A program made the position numbers and the translations under genes. From Pedobacter sandarakinus (lineage in GTDB: Bacteria; Bacteroidota; Bacteroidia; Sphingobacteriales; Sphingobacteriaceae): DNA of 64,000 nt. Below are positions 1 to 7,145 of this stretch, piece after piece. Location: assembly GCF_026240095.1 (NCBI RefSeq), contig NZ_JAPIVG010000003.1, positions 558,001-622,000 on the forward strand, in the 5' to 3' direction. How positions within the stretch are numbered: the first letter of the stretch is position 1; every line of letters starts with the position of its first letter. The notes under the pieces were generated by a model. It did not search any database. It was given only the letters and a program-made list of their open reading frames with translations, and had not been told where the DNA came from.

Positions 1-194
1 TCAGTTCGGGAAATGCTCAATTAGGCGTTTAATATTCTTAGCAAAGGTCGTTTCTTGTGGTGTTTAACTTATTAAAGAGAGCCAGTGAGAAAGGATAGCG
101 GGCTATTACGTTCATGGTTTTAGGAATTTGCAAGTTGCAATTGATTCGCTTAGGATTCTTTCCAGTGACCAAGAAACTGGTAGGGGCTATAAAC
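1..194. other. Left edge, no gene seen
   Basis: I see no supportable reading frame or RNA in this stretch. It lies beyond the terminator of the leftmost gene and could include the end of a gene truncated by the window edge. Confidence 0.3.
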
Positions 195-230
195 AAAAGC
201 AGCAGTGAATTTTTAATCGACTGCTGCTTT
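195..230 (-). terminator. Hairpin terminator of the 248-aa gene
   Basis: AAAGCAGCAGT and ACTGCTGCTTT form perfect 11-base arms around a 14-base AT-rich loop. Read on the minus strand the hairpin is followed by TTGTTTAT. It lies 37 bases past the stop of the minus-strand gene ending at 267, so it fits an intrinsic terminator for that gene. Confidence 0.7.
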
Positions 231-266
231 ATATGAGGGATAGGTTAGGGATGATTTTTTTCATGG

Positions 267-1013
267 CTATCGTTTTATGGTTCTAAACTGTAAGCCAGAA
301 ATTTGCTTAAACGCTGCAGCGCCTGCGCCATATACCGATTTGACATAATTTTTAACATCGGTAGCTATGGCGCCCATGCCCGTTTCATTGTTATAAAATA
401 TTTTATCACGGGCAATTCTCCCAGTACTAATGGCCGATTCTGCTTCGGTTACCGCCCTGTTTTTTTTGAGCAATTCGTCATATAAACCAATTAGCGTGGA
501 AATTTGCAATTCCGTTTCATTAGGGGAATAAGCTGGGATGCTTTGAAGCAATTTAATTTGCTTATCGAAACTGTCGAGCTTACTATCAAAACTCATTTGT
601 GATGTTGAAATCTGGTTCACCGTTTTTCCAGCTGCCAGTAAACTTTGTTTTTCTTCTTCTGAAAGCTTAGCCGATGCCCTGCTGCCCTGTAATTTACGGT
701 TGTTGGTTTCGGCACTTTCAATAATGGCCTTTGTGGCGCCGGTGGCTTTTAGCGCATTCACCAAGCGGGTACTTAATTTTTTTAAGGGATCAAAGGCTAC
801 CGTCCGATCGGCTACTGCATTGCTGTAAGCGGCTTGTAAATTGTTTACCTGGTCTAGGGCTGTCCTCGCTTCATTGGCCTGGTTCTGTAAGCTGACCAGC
901 TGAATGGCTACATTACTGGGATTGTAGTTTGCCCCATAGCCTTTAACATAGGTAATGAGCGTTTCAAAGTTGGCCAAATTCTTTGCATGGCCGGTTTCAT
1001 AAACTGTTGGCAT
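267..1013 (-). CDS. Hypothetical alpha-helical protein, 248 aa
   Basis: I do not assign a function. The 248-residue product has no signal peptide or membrane segment. It is rich in Ala, Lys, Ser, Asn and Gln with long predicted helices. The middle (about 40-180) has repeated charged and polar heptad-like stretches, suggesting a helical bundle or coiled coil. It starts at ATG with MPTVYETGHAKN and ends with a basic tail. It is a single-gene unit with its own terminator just downstream. Its base composition is less AT-rich than the island that begins near 1.2 kb, so it probably belongs to the host backbone. From memory, similar proteins occur across Bacteroidota without known role. Confidence 0.75.
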   Translation of the reverse strand: MPTVYETGHAKNLANFETLITYVKGYGANYNPSNVAIQLVSLQNQANEARTALDQVNNLQAAYSNAVADRTVAFDPLKKLSTRLVNALKATGATKAIIESAETNNRKLQGSRASAKLSEEEKQSLLAAGKTVNQISTSQMSFDSKLDSFDKQIKLLQSIPAYSPNETELQISTLIGLYDELLKKNRAVTEAESAISTGRIARDKIFYNNETGMGAIATDVKNYVKSVYGAGAAAFKQISGLQFRTIKR

Positions 1014-1252
1014 AAAATTTAATTTAAATGGTTAATACTGTTTAATTACCAACAAGATAAGGATTTAACAGATACAACTTATAGGGGTGAGGGGAATTTT
1101 TTGGTGATTCTTAGCTAATCAAAATACGTCATAACTTCAAGTCATGCAATATTTTATGTCGAAGGAATTTAACCTCTTCGGTTATTACAATAGAATAGAA
1201 AACTTATTCTTATTTATAGGATGGAAAATATGATAGTCCCACTCTTTAATAT

Positions 1253-1495
1253 ATGAATGATTACCAAACCAATATTTTTGAAACGGTTGAGATTTTAAAT
1301 GAGACAAAACACAAGCTTATCCAAAAGGTTTTTGATTTGGCAATCACTGGGGAATTAAAAGAATGGTCTGATACTATTGATGTGGGGGAGCATTTTTTCT
1401 TTACTAGGGAGTTGTTCGAAAGTTTAGAAGATAACAGAATTAAGATGATAGTTGCACTAATTGACCATTTAGAAGTCACTCTTTATAAATTATAG
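1253..1495 (+). CDS. Small hypothetical protein, 80 aa, upstream of FRG gene
   Basis: An 80-residue acidic protein (MNDYQTNIFETVEIL...) with no signal peptide and predicted mostly helical. I do not recognise it. It ends 70 bases before the FRG-domain gene on the same strand and shares its low GC content, so the two may be transcribed together. A small acidic protein just ahead of a possible toxin is a common toxin-antitoxin layout, but that reading is inference only. An antisense frame over 1261-1479 is judged a shadow. Confidence 0.55.
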   Translation: MNDYQTNIFETVEILNETKHKLIQKVFDLAITGELKEWSDTIDVGEHFFFTRELFESLEDNRIKMIVALIDHLEVTLYKL

Positions 1496-1565
1496 AAGTA
1501 GATGCGATTCTTGTTTTAATTGGATTTTTTTGCTAGTTTAGAAAAATAAAGTTAACTCTCTTTAA

Positions 1566-2576
1566 ATGTCTCAACTTCCAATATACTCTACCTTTCAAGA
1601 GAAAGAGCGAGTATTTAAATCATCTCCACATTTTATTATCAATACTGTAAAAGAGTTTGATAATTGGTATTCGGAAATCTCCAGTAAACAAAAAAATGCT
1701 TCAAAATTGGTTAATAAGAATTCCAACACAGAATTTGATGATACTATTTACAATCATTATCCATTTATTTTTAGAGGTATCGGTGAGGCTAAGTATAAAA
1801 TCTTTTCTTCTGCACAAAGAGAATGGACTGTTAACAACATGTCTCAATGGGCAAAAAAAACATATTTAGAGTTTGTTAATGATCTTGTAAAAAAAGCAAG
1901 TGGATTACCATTGCTGGCGAAAGTATTCAATTATTACAAGTTGCATTACAGGCAAACTGATTTTCCAACACTTAGTATATTACAACATTATAAAGCACCT
2001 ACACCTTTAATTGATTTTACATACAATTTGGATGTTGCCTTATATTTTGCTGTTGAATTTTGTCAACCTAGTACAAGCTCGAACGATTTAGATCATTATT
2101 TCTCGATCAATATAATAGATAGAGAAATACAAGCCAAGAGTGAGTTTTTAAATCTTTTTCAGTTTAATGGAGGAGGGTTTCCAACACTAGAATCTTTTTA
2201 TGATTTCCAGTTTAATCAAAATTCTATTTTCTATGTTACAGATTTCGAAAATCAATACTCGAGAAGAAATTTTAGAGGATTCCAAGATCAACGTCCTTTG
2301 ACAATATTATTTAATCAAAGAATAATTCCTCAAGAAGGACTTTTTGTTTTCAATGCATCTCCAAGTATACCATTAGAGGATTGCTTTAATATGTCTTTAG
2401 AAGATTCTAATATGAATTTAAAGCAAATGCTATGTGTTAATATCCATAAGGATATTTCTGACTATGTGAGAAGAAAGATTAAAATTTCAAACATTGAGAA
2501 GCAATACATCTATCCAGAACTAGATGACTATGCTAAATTTGTAAGGAACTTTGTTCTTGATGAATTAATGAAATAG
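1566..2576 (+). CDS. FRG domain-containing protein
   Basis: The 336-residue protein carries the FRG domain hallmarks: HYPFIFRGIGEAKY at about residues 64-77 (the F-R-G motif) and LQHYKAPTPLIDFTYN at about 140-155, matching the family pattern LxQHYgxPTxLlDxT followed by an ALYFA-like stretch. FRG proteins are of unknown enzymatic activity and recur in phage-defence and toxin-like contexts. There is no membrane segment or signal peptide. It is AT-rich like its neighbours and lies a few kb upstream of a CBASS operon, fitting a defence island. A possible promoter -7 (TAGTTTAG) lies about 20 bases upstream. The family call is firm; the biological role is open. Confidence 0.85.
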   Translation: MSQLPIYSTFQEKERVFKSSPHFIINTVKEFDNWYSEISSKQKNASKLVNKNSNTEFDDTIYNHYPFIFRGIGEAKYKIFSSAQREWTVNNMSQWAKKTYLEFVNDLVKKASGLPLLAKVFNYYKLHYRQTDFPTLSILQHYKAPTPLIDFTYNLDVALYFAVEFCQPSTSSNDLDHYFSINIIDREIQAKSEFLNLFQFNGGGFPTLESFYDFQFNQNSIFYVTDFENQYSRRNFRGFQDQRPLTILFNQRIIPQEGLFVFNASPSIPLEDCFNMSLEDSNMNLKQMLCVNIHKDISDYVRRKIKISNIEKQYIYPELDDYAKFVRNFVLDELMK

Positions 2577-3005
2577 TGTAGATATTTGTAGTTATTTCAA
2601 GAGATTTATGTCCTAATCCCTATCAAATAAAATGGATAACCATTGATTAATTAACTAGTTGCTTATCCATTAATTCACAATATGACATATTAAATCCAAT
2701 CCAAAAGTTAATTGAATGTCATAAAATTCAATTTTATATAATTTGTGGTCTTAATACTACGGATTTCGGCTTTTTGTTAACGATCGAATTATCAAACATG
2801 AATTCACTCAAAAGATAGCCTATTCACATAACAGGCAGCTTTTTTAAGGAATTCATTTCTTCTGTATATTTATTATTTGCATATATCATGTTGATAACCC
2901 CTCATTGGTGTTAATAACTTTGACTCAAAATGTTTAAAAGCGGGTATTTGTTAATAATTATTTCTATCGCTTAAAGATTTCGTTTTTTATATTTGTGTAA
3001 ATAGT
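2577..3005. other. Intergenic, 429 bases, AT-rich
   Basis: No gene is seen. It holds a weak plus-strand hairpin followed by TTTTTT (about 2812-2845) that could terminate the FRG transcript, and a promoter-like element near its right end. Confidence 0.4.
2988..2995 (+). promoter_or_regulatory. Bacteroidota -7 element (TATATTTG)
   Basis: TATATTTG matches the TAnnTTTG consensus of Bacteroidota primary-sigma promoters and lies 10 bases before the ATG at 3006. No convincing TTTG -33 box is at the usual spacing. If used, the mRNA leader would be very short, or translation would start at the second Met (3015). Confidence 0.4.
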
Positions 3006-3410
3006 TTGTATACGATGATAAATCTAAAATTTATAGAAATAGATACAGATCCAATCAAGCCTAAAGCAACAGTTCATGCAAGTGGAAGATTAGGGTTTAA
3101 TATAGACGCTATTAATTTTATGGATTTAGCAAATAAGAACAACTTTCGAGTTGCAGTGACAGGTGAGGAAGGAGAAGAGCTAAAGAATATTTATCTCATT
3201 GATGATGGTGAATATAAGTCGAGTGCTAAAGTTGCCAAATCAGGTGAATATTATTATTTAAATGTTGGCAATTTGTTTGACGATCTCGGTATTGATTTTA
3301 AAAACTTTACTGTGATTTTTGATATAAAGAAAGATTATTACGAAAATAAAGAAATGTATGTACTAAAAATGAGGAGGTTAAAAAGAAAGAAAAGTGATTT
3401 AAAATCTTAG
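3006..3410 (+). CDS. Hypothetical protein, 134 aa, in defence island
   Basis: A 134-residue protein of mixed alpha/beta character with a strongly basic tail (MRRLKRKKSDLKS). I do not recognise a domain. There is no signal peptide or membrane segment. Two starts are possible: MYTM at 3006 or the internal Met at 3015. The second would leave a short leader behind the TATATTTG promoter element. It is AT-rich and sits between the FRG gene and the CBASS operon. It is separated from CBASS by 303 bases containing a leftward promoter and hairpin, so it is probably not in the CBASS transcript. Confidence 0.6.
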   Translation: MYTMINLKFIEIDTDPIKPKATVHASGRLGFNIDAINFMDLANKNNFRVAVTGEEGEELKNIYLIDDGEYKSSAKVAKSGEYYYLNVGNLFDDLGIDFKNFTVIFDIKKDYYENKEMYVLKMRRLKRKKSDLKS

Positions 3411-3427
3411 ATAGAGAGTCCAGTCTG

Positions 3428-3546
3428 TAAAAAAAAAATGCTTCTCGAAGGTTCCAGCTTCGGAAGCATTCATTTAATGGGGATGCAAGTTGTATGTACT
3501 AGGCACGAGTAATTTTACTCGTGGCAAGCCCACTTTGTTTAATAAC
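3428..3546 (-). ncRNA. Putative small structured RNA, leftward
   Basis: On the minus strand a TACTTTTGC element (3551-3559) matches the TAnnTTTG(C) promoter consensus. Transcription from about 3545 would give an RNA of about 115 bases. It contains a near-perfect hairpin (GCACGAGTAA / TTACTCGTG, 3502-3524). It ends in a second hairpin (AATGCTTC..GAAGCATT, 3437-3470) followed on that strand by ten T residues, a canonical intrinsic terminator. No convincing reading frame is inside. The nearest genes (134-aa gene, CBASS) run the other way, so the terminator is otherwise unexplained. No known RNA family was recognised. Confidence 0.4.
3437..3470 (-). terminator. Intrinsic terminator, minus strand
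   Basis: Stem AATGCTTC-(T)-CGAAG pairs with CTTCG-(G)-AAGCATT around a GTTCCAG loop. Leftward transcription then meets a run of T (the A-run at 3429-3438 on the plus strand). It is weak in the plus direction because it is followed by CATTTAATGG. Confidence 0.65.
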
Positions 3547-3550
3547 GATT

Positions 3551-3559
3551 GCAAAAGTA
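3551..3559 (-). promoter_or_regulatory. Leftward -7 promoter element (TACTTTTGC)
   Basis: The reverse complement of GCAAAAGTA reads TACTTTTGC, an exact TAnnTTTG match with the C that often follows. The upstream -33 region is T-rich but lacks a clear TTTG. It faces away from the CBASS operon. Confidence 0.5.
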
Positions 3560-3662
3560 TATTATTTTTTATTCTATAAAAATAATAAATAAAAAAAATC
3601 CTAGAACATTCCGGCAAAAGCTTTCCCTAACCGTTTAATTGTATGGGGATTTTATTTCTATG

Positions 3663-3681
3663 GTCTTGAAAAAATCAAGAC
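3663..3681 (+). promoter_or_regulatory. Perfect inverted repeat upstream of CBASS
   Basis: GTCTTGA-AAAAA-TCAAGAC, a perfect 7-base inverted repeat 33 bases before the first CBASS-operon ATG (3714). It could be an operator or a leader hairpin. No regulator gene is encoded in the operon. Confidence 0.35.
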
Positions 3682-3713
3682 TCAGTTATTTTATTTAATA
3701 AAAAATATATTAT

Positions 3714-4031
3714 ATGGCAAAGACAGCACATTATTTTATTACTGGCGTATGGAAAGATACGGCTGGAAACATTACTAACCTATATATTCATAATGTCAAT
3801 GAAGGTGATAGCTTTGATATTGGCGTAAAAAAAAGCAAATATGATGTTATAGCTCTTATAGAAAAAGGTTACATTTTTTATACAATCACATGGGGATATC
3901 CAACTTGGAAATTAGGAGCGAAAGTTGAGGTAATATCACGAAATTCTATAAAATATCTTCGATCAAACGCAGATAGTACTTCCAAAGATAATTTAGATAA
4001 TTTAATTAGTATGACCCCATTTAACGTTTAA
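3714..4031 (+). CDS. DUF3892 domain protein, first gene of CBASS operon
   Basis: A 105-residue protein covering a full DUF3892 domain: YFITGVWKD at the start, IEKGYIFYTITWGYP in the middle and YLRSNADST..DNLDNLISM at the end, all typical of the family. The function of DUF3892 is unknown. It ends 4 bases before the CD-NTase start, so it is almost certainly co-transcribed and perhaps translationally coupled. It is too small and lacks a membrane segment or catalytic motif to be an obvious effector. An accessory, sensor or regulatory subunit is plausible. The domain call is firm; its role in CBASS is inferred from position only. Confidence 0.8.
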   Translation: MAKTAHYFITGVWKDTAGNITNLYIHNVNEGDSFDIGVKKSKYDVIALIEKGYIFYTITWGYPTWKLGAKVEVISRNSIKYLRSNADSTSKDNLDNLISMTPFNV

Positions 4032-4035
4032 CACC

Positions 4036-5010
4036 ATGAATAAAAGTGAATATTTAGAATCGGTAATTACTACTCATCAAATTACTAAAGAAGAAGTACT
4101 TCTCAATAAGTTTAAGGATAAGAATAAAGAAATTAAAAATGCATTAATAGAACATTATAGTAATAATATTTATAATTCATTTAATTCTGGTTCATTTGCT
4201 AAAAATACTGCGATTAATACCAAATTTGATTTTGACTTAGTTTCTCCATTTAAAAGAAACGCTTTTGGCTCTAACGGCACACTAAAACAGATGTATGAGG
4301 ATGTATTCGATTTTTTGTATGAGAAATACAACGACGTAGCAGAAGTTAAAAAGCAAAAAGTATCTATTGGGATAGAATTTTATGCTGATGAAGATGGTTA
4401 TGTTGTTAAAATTGATGTTGTACCCGGCAGAGAACTAAATCAAGAACAATATGTCGAGGATGAAAACCTAAATCTTTATGTCTATTATAAGTATGGCAAT
4501 ATAGAAGCTGGTAGTGAAAGAATTAAAACTAATGTTCAAGCACAGATATCTAATGTAAAAGATAGAGCAACGCATGAACTTAATTCAATTAGAAAAATCA
4601 TTAGGTTATTAAAGGTATGGAAGCTAACAAAATTTGATTACCCAACAAAATCGTTTTTCTTAGAACTAATTACTATTAAAGCTTTTGATAATGGAGGCGT
4701 AAGTGGCAGTTTGTGGGATAAATTAGAGGTAGTTTTAAAATTTATTAGGGACAATGTATGCAACGATGGATTTTCTTTGAAAGATCCTGGGAATAGTTCA
4801 AATGATTTGGCCGATACGTTAACTTCTGCAGAGAAACAGCAATTATCAAATGATATGAAGAATATGCTAGATAGAATTGAAGAAAATGAAGAAAATTTGA
4901 AAACTTATTTTCCAGAAAACTCAAAATTTAAAAAAGACGATTCTAGTAAAAATGGGTATGGAGCTAATATCATTATTCCTATTCCGCCACCAAAATTAAA
5001 TTTTGGATAA
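4036..5010 (+). CDS. CD-NTase (cGAS/DncV-like nucleotidyltransferase) of type II CBASS
   Basis: Predicted to make a cyclic oligonucleotide alarm signal on phage infection. The 324-residue protein has the pol-beta nucleotidyltransferase signature: GS at 52-53, the acidic pair D65 and D67 (KFDFDLV), and the third acid D127 (VKIDVVPG). A helical C-terminal half (about 180-310) follows, as in the family. The last residue is Gly after a proline-rich tail (IPIPPPKLNFG). In studied type II CBASS the C-terminal Gly of the CD-NTase is the site Cap2 conjugates to a target. The Cap2 gene starts 4 bases downstream. The clade and nucleotide product cannot be told from sequence alone. Confidence 0.88.
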   Translation: MNKSEYLESVITTHQITKEEVLLNKFKDKNKEIKNALIEHYSNNIYNSFNSGSFAKNTAINTKFDFDLVSPFKRNAFGSNGTLKQMYEDVFDFLYEKYNDVAEVKKQKVSIGIEFYADEDGYVVKIDVVPGRELNQEQYVEDENLNLYVYYKYGNIEAGSERIKTNVQAQISNVKDRATHELNSIRKIIRLLKVWKLTKFDYPTKSFFLELITIKAFDNGGVSGSLWDKLEVVLKFIRDNVCNDGFSLKDPGNSSNDLADTLTSAEKQQLSNDMKNMLDRIEENEENLKTYFPENSKFKKDDSSKNGYGANIIIPIPPPKLNFG

Positions 5011-5013
5011 GTA

Positions 5014-6684
5014 ATGAATAACAAAATAGCTGATATTAATACAGCAATGGAATGCATCCCAAATGTTAAGCTTATTAAAAAATTTGAAGTAAGTAAGTTA
5101 AATATAGAAGGGTGTATTTCCATTTTCATTGAGGGTCTTGAATGCCCCTTGGAGTTTGATGTTTCTATCTTTCCGCAATATCCATTTAGAAGCCACGATA
5201 CAGAAACTATAAAATTTTCTAATGAGAAGTTATTGGAGTACAAGCATGTGATGGGTGATGGATCAATATGCATTCATACTGCACATACCCCTATACTGTC
5301 ACAGAAATTAAAGTATGATATTGAGTCAGTTAAATCTTGGATAAAAAAGTACTATCTTAACAAAGATAATGATATTCACTACGAACACTTAATTATCCCC
5401 CAAAAAACCTTTAAGGATAGTTGTTTTGCCTATTTTTTTAATGAAGTTGATTACCATTTTTCCAAAGGACAATATGGATATACAGATTATTCAACAATTA
5501 GTCATGGGAGCTTTTACACTAAAAATATTAATAGTAATATCATTCAAAAATTTTACGACAAAAATAGAAAAGAGCTTATTGATGTGAAGTGGAACCTTCA
5601 ACTTAAATCTCTAACTACTAGCATCGGATTGTTTATTTTTTTAAAAGAAGCTCCATCAAAAAATCAACGTTGGGTTTTTAGCAGATGGAAAGATTTTGAA
5701 CCATTTCTATCAGACGATTTTTTGAAATTTCTCTATTCAATTGAAAAAAGAGTTCCTAAAGACATAGGGAAACACTTGCCGTTATTTATAGGTTACGATA
5801 TTTCTGCTACTGAAATTCATTGGCAAGTAATCATGTTGGAAATCGGCAAATTTCCTGTTTACGGAGAAAAAGTTAATAAACAATGGTTGAGTAGGTTGAA
5901 AGAAGAAAGTGTAATTGATTGGGCAATGACAAGAAATTGTTCATATAAGTACTTTTTTGGAAGAGGAAGATTGTGTAATAAAATTACAAGTAGTAAAATT
6001 TTAATTATTGGCATTGGTGCTATTGGTAGTGTTTTAGCTAAGACGTTGGTAAGATGTGGATGTACTAGAGTTGATTTTATAGATTATGACGTAAAGGAAC
6101 CGGAAAATGTATGTAGATCGGAGTATTCTTTTGTCTCAGGGATTAATAATAAAACTAATGATTTATTAAATGAACTATTTGCTGTGTCTCCATTTTTTGA
6201 ACCAGTTAATGGTGGCTATGATTATTCAGAAACATTCGATTTTTTTATGAAATCTCATTTTACTGATTCAGAAACGAAATTTAGTCTCGAACAGAATTTA
6301 AATGAGTATGATATAATATTTGATTGTTCAGCTGATAACGATTTACTTTACGTTTTAAGCCAACTAAATATAAAATCATCTCTCTTAAACTTTTCGATAT
6401 CTAATCATGCAAAGCAATTTGTATGTGGTGCTGAATATAATAGGTATGATTTCATTACCGCACAATTCAATGGAGATTTATTAAAATTTAATGTTGATGA
6501 TTTACATAACCCTACAGGATGTTGGAGTCCAACCTTTAAGGCTTCTTATAATGATATAAGCGTGCTTTTACAGTTTGCTATGAAACATATTAATCTGAGA
6601 TTAGAGCAAGGCAGAACATTAAGAAACTTTGTAATTGAAACTGAAGATAGTGATTGTCTGGCCATTAACTTGAAAGAGTTTTGA
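5014..6684 (+). CDS. cap2: Cap2, E2-E1 ubiquitin-transfer-like fusion
   Basis: A 556-residue fusion. The N-terminal E2-like domain (about 1-150) has the FPQYPF stretch and a candidate catalytic Cys86 in GSICIHT. The C-terminal E1/ThiF-like domain (about 320-556) has the nucleotide-binding loop GIGAIGS (333-339), an acidic DYD after the next strand (D357/D359), Arg368 in ENVCRSEY, and a candidate E1 cysteine Cys503 in TGCWSPTF. In type II CBASS, Cap2 links the C-terminus of the CD-NTase to partner molecules and raises its activity. The length is close to known Cap2 proteins. It sits 4 bases after the CD-NTase gene, and its stop overlaps the TTG start of cap3. Confidence 0.88.
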   Translation: MNNKIADINTAMECIPNVKLIKKFEVSKLNIEGCISIFIEGLECPLEFDVSIFPQYPFRSHDTETIKFSNEKLLEYKHVMGDGSICIHTAHTPILSQKLKYDIESVKSWIKKYYLNKDNDIHYEHLIIPQKTFKDSCFAYFFNEVDYHFSKGQYGYTDYSTISHGSFYTKNINSNIIQKFYDKNRKELIDVKWNLQLKSLTTSIGLFIFLKEAPSKNQRWVFSRWKDFEPFLSDDFLKFLYSIEKRVPKDIGKHLPLFIGYDISATEIHWQVIMLEIGKFPVYGEKVNKQWLSRLKEESVIDWAMTRNCSYKYFFGRGRLCNKITSSKILIIGIGAIGSVLAKTLVRCGCTRVDFIDYDVKEPENVCRSEYSFVSGINNKTNDLLNELFAVSPFFEPVNGGYDYSETFDFFMKSHFTDSETKFSLEQNLNEYDIIFDCSADNDLLYVLSQLNIKSSLLNFSISNHAKQFVCGAEYNRYDFITAQFNGDLLKFNVDDLHNPTGCWSPTFKASYNDISVLLQFAMKHINLRLEQGRTLRNFVIETEDSDCLAINLKEF

Positions 6685-7145
6685 ATTTAATAGTAGAAAA
6701 TATAGGACTAAGCCTTGAAATTGACTATGACTTACTTCATGAACTGGTTAAGATAGGTCGAAGCCATTACCCAAATGAATTTGGTGGCTTTTTAATTGGG
6801 TACTATTCTGAAAATAGTAAGCATTTGCATATTACAAATACAATACTTCCGAAGAAGTATCAAGCATCAAAATATTCTTTTACACGAAGTACAAAAGGAA
6901 TAGAAAGTGAACTTGTAAAATTTTCCGCAGAGAACCAGAAAAAGATTTACATCGGGGAGTGGCATACTCATCCAGATAATAGCCCTATACCAAGTTTGAC
7001 AGATATTTCTGCAATAAATACAATTATAAATAACAAAAATTCCATTGCAAATCCTGTTTTATTGATAATAGGATATTCCAAGAGAACGGTAGATTTTGGA
7101 TTTTACGTTTGGTTTGAAAATACATTATATAAATATGAAAAATAA
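6681..7145 (+). CDS. cap3: Cap3, JAMM-family isopeptidase
   Basis: A 154-residue JAB/MPN metalloprotease with the full JAMM signature: Glu33 (NEFGGFLIG), then HTHP with H95 and H97, Ser105 and Asp108 (HxHx7SxxD). Cap3 removes the CD-NTase conjugates made by Cap2. The only sensible start is TTG at 6681, overlapping the cap2 stop (TTGA), which implies translational coupling. No ATG lies near the start in frame. Its 3' end overlaps the effector gene by 11 bases (ATGAAAAATAA). Confidence 0.88.
   Translation: MNLIVENIGLSLEIDYDLLHELVKIGRSHYPNEFGGFLIGYYSENSKHLHITNTILPKKYQASKYSFTRSTKGIESELVKFSAENQKKIYIGEWHTHPDNSPIPSLTDISAINTIINNKNSIANPVLLIIGYSKRTVDFGFYVWFENTLYKYEK

Noticed and set aside
3441..3463. 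Stem CGAAG/CTTCG with loop GTTCCAG, reminiscent of a tRNA T-arm
   Set aside because: The loop does not match the T-loop consensus, and no acceptor, D or anticodon arm is present. It is part of a terminator hairpin.
7096..7134. Upstream start for the CBASS effector
   Set aside because: It would add 13 residues before the signal-like segment and lengthen overlap with cap3; the ATG at 7135 gives a proper hydrophobic N-terminus.
4036..7145. Bacterial ISG15-like (Bil) or other ubiquitin-like operon
   Set aside because: No ubiquitin-like protein gene is present, E1 and E2 are fused as in Cap2, and a CD-NTase is encoded, which points to CBASS.
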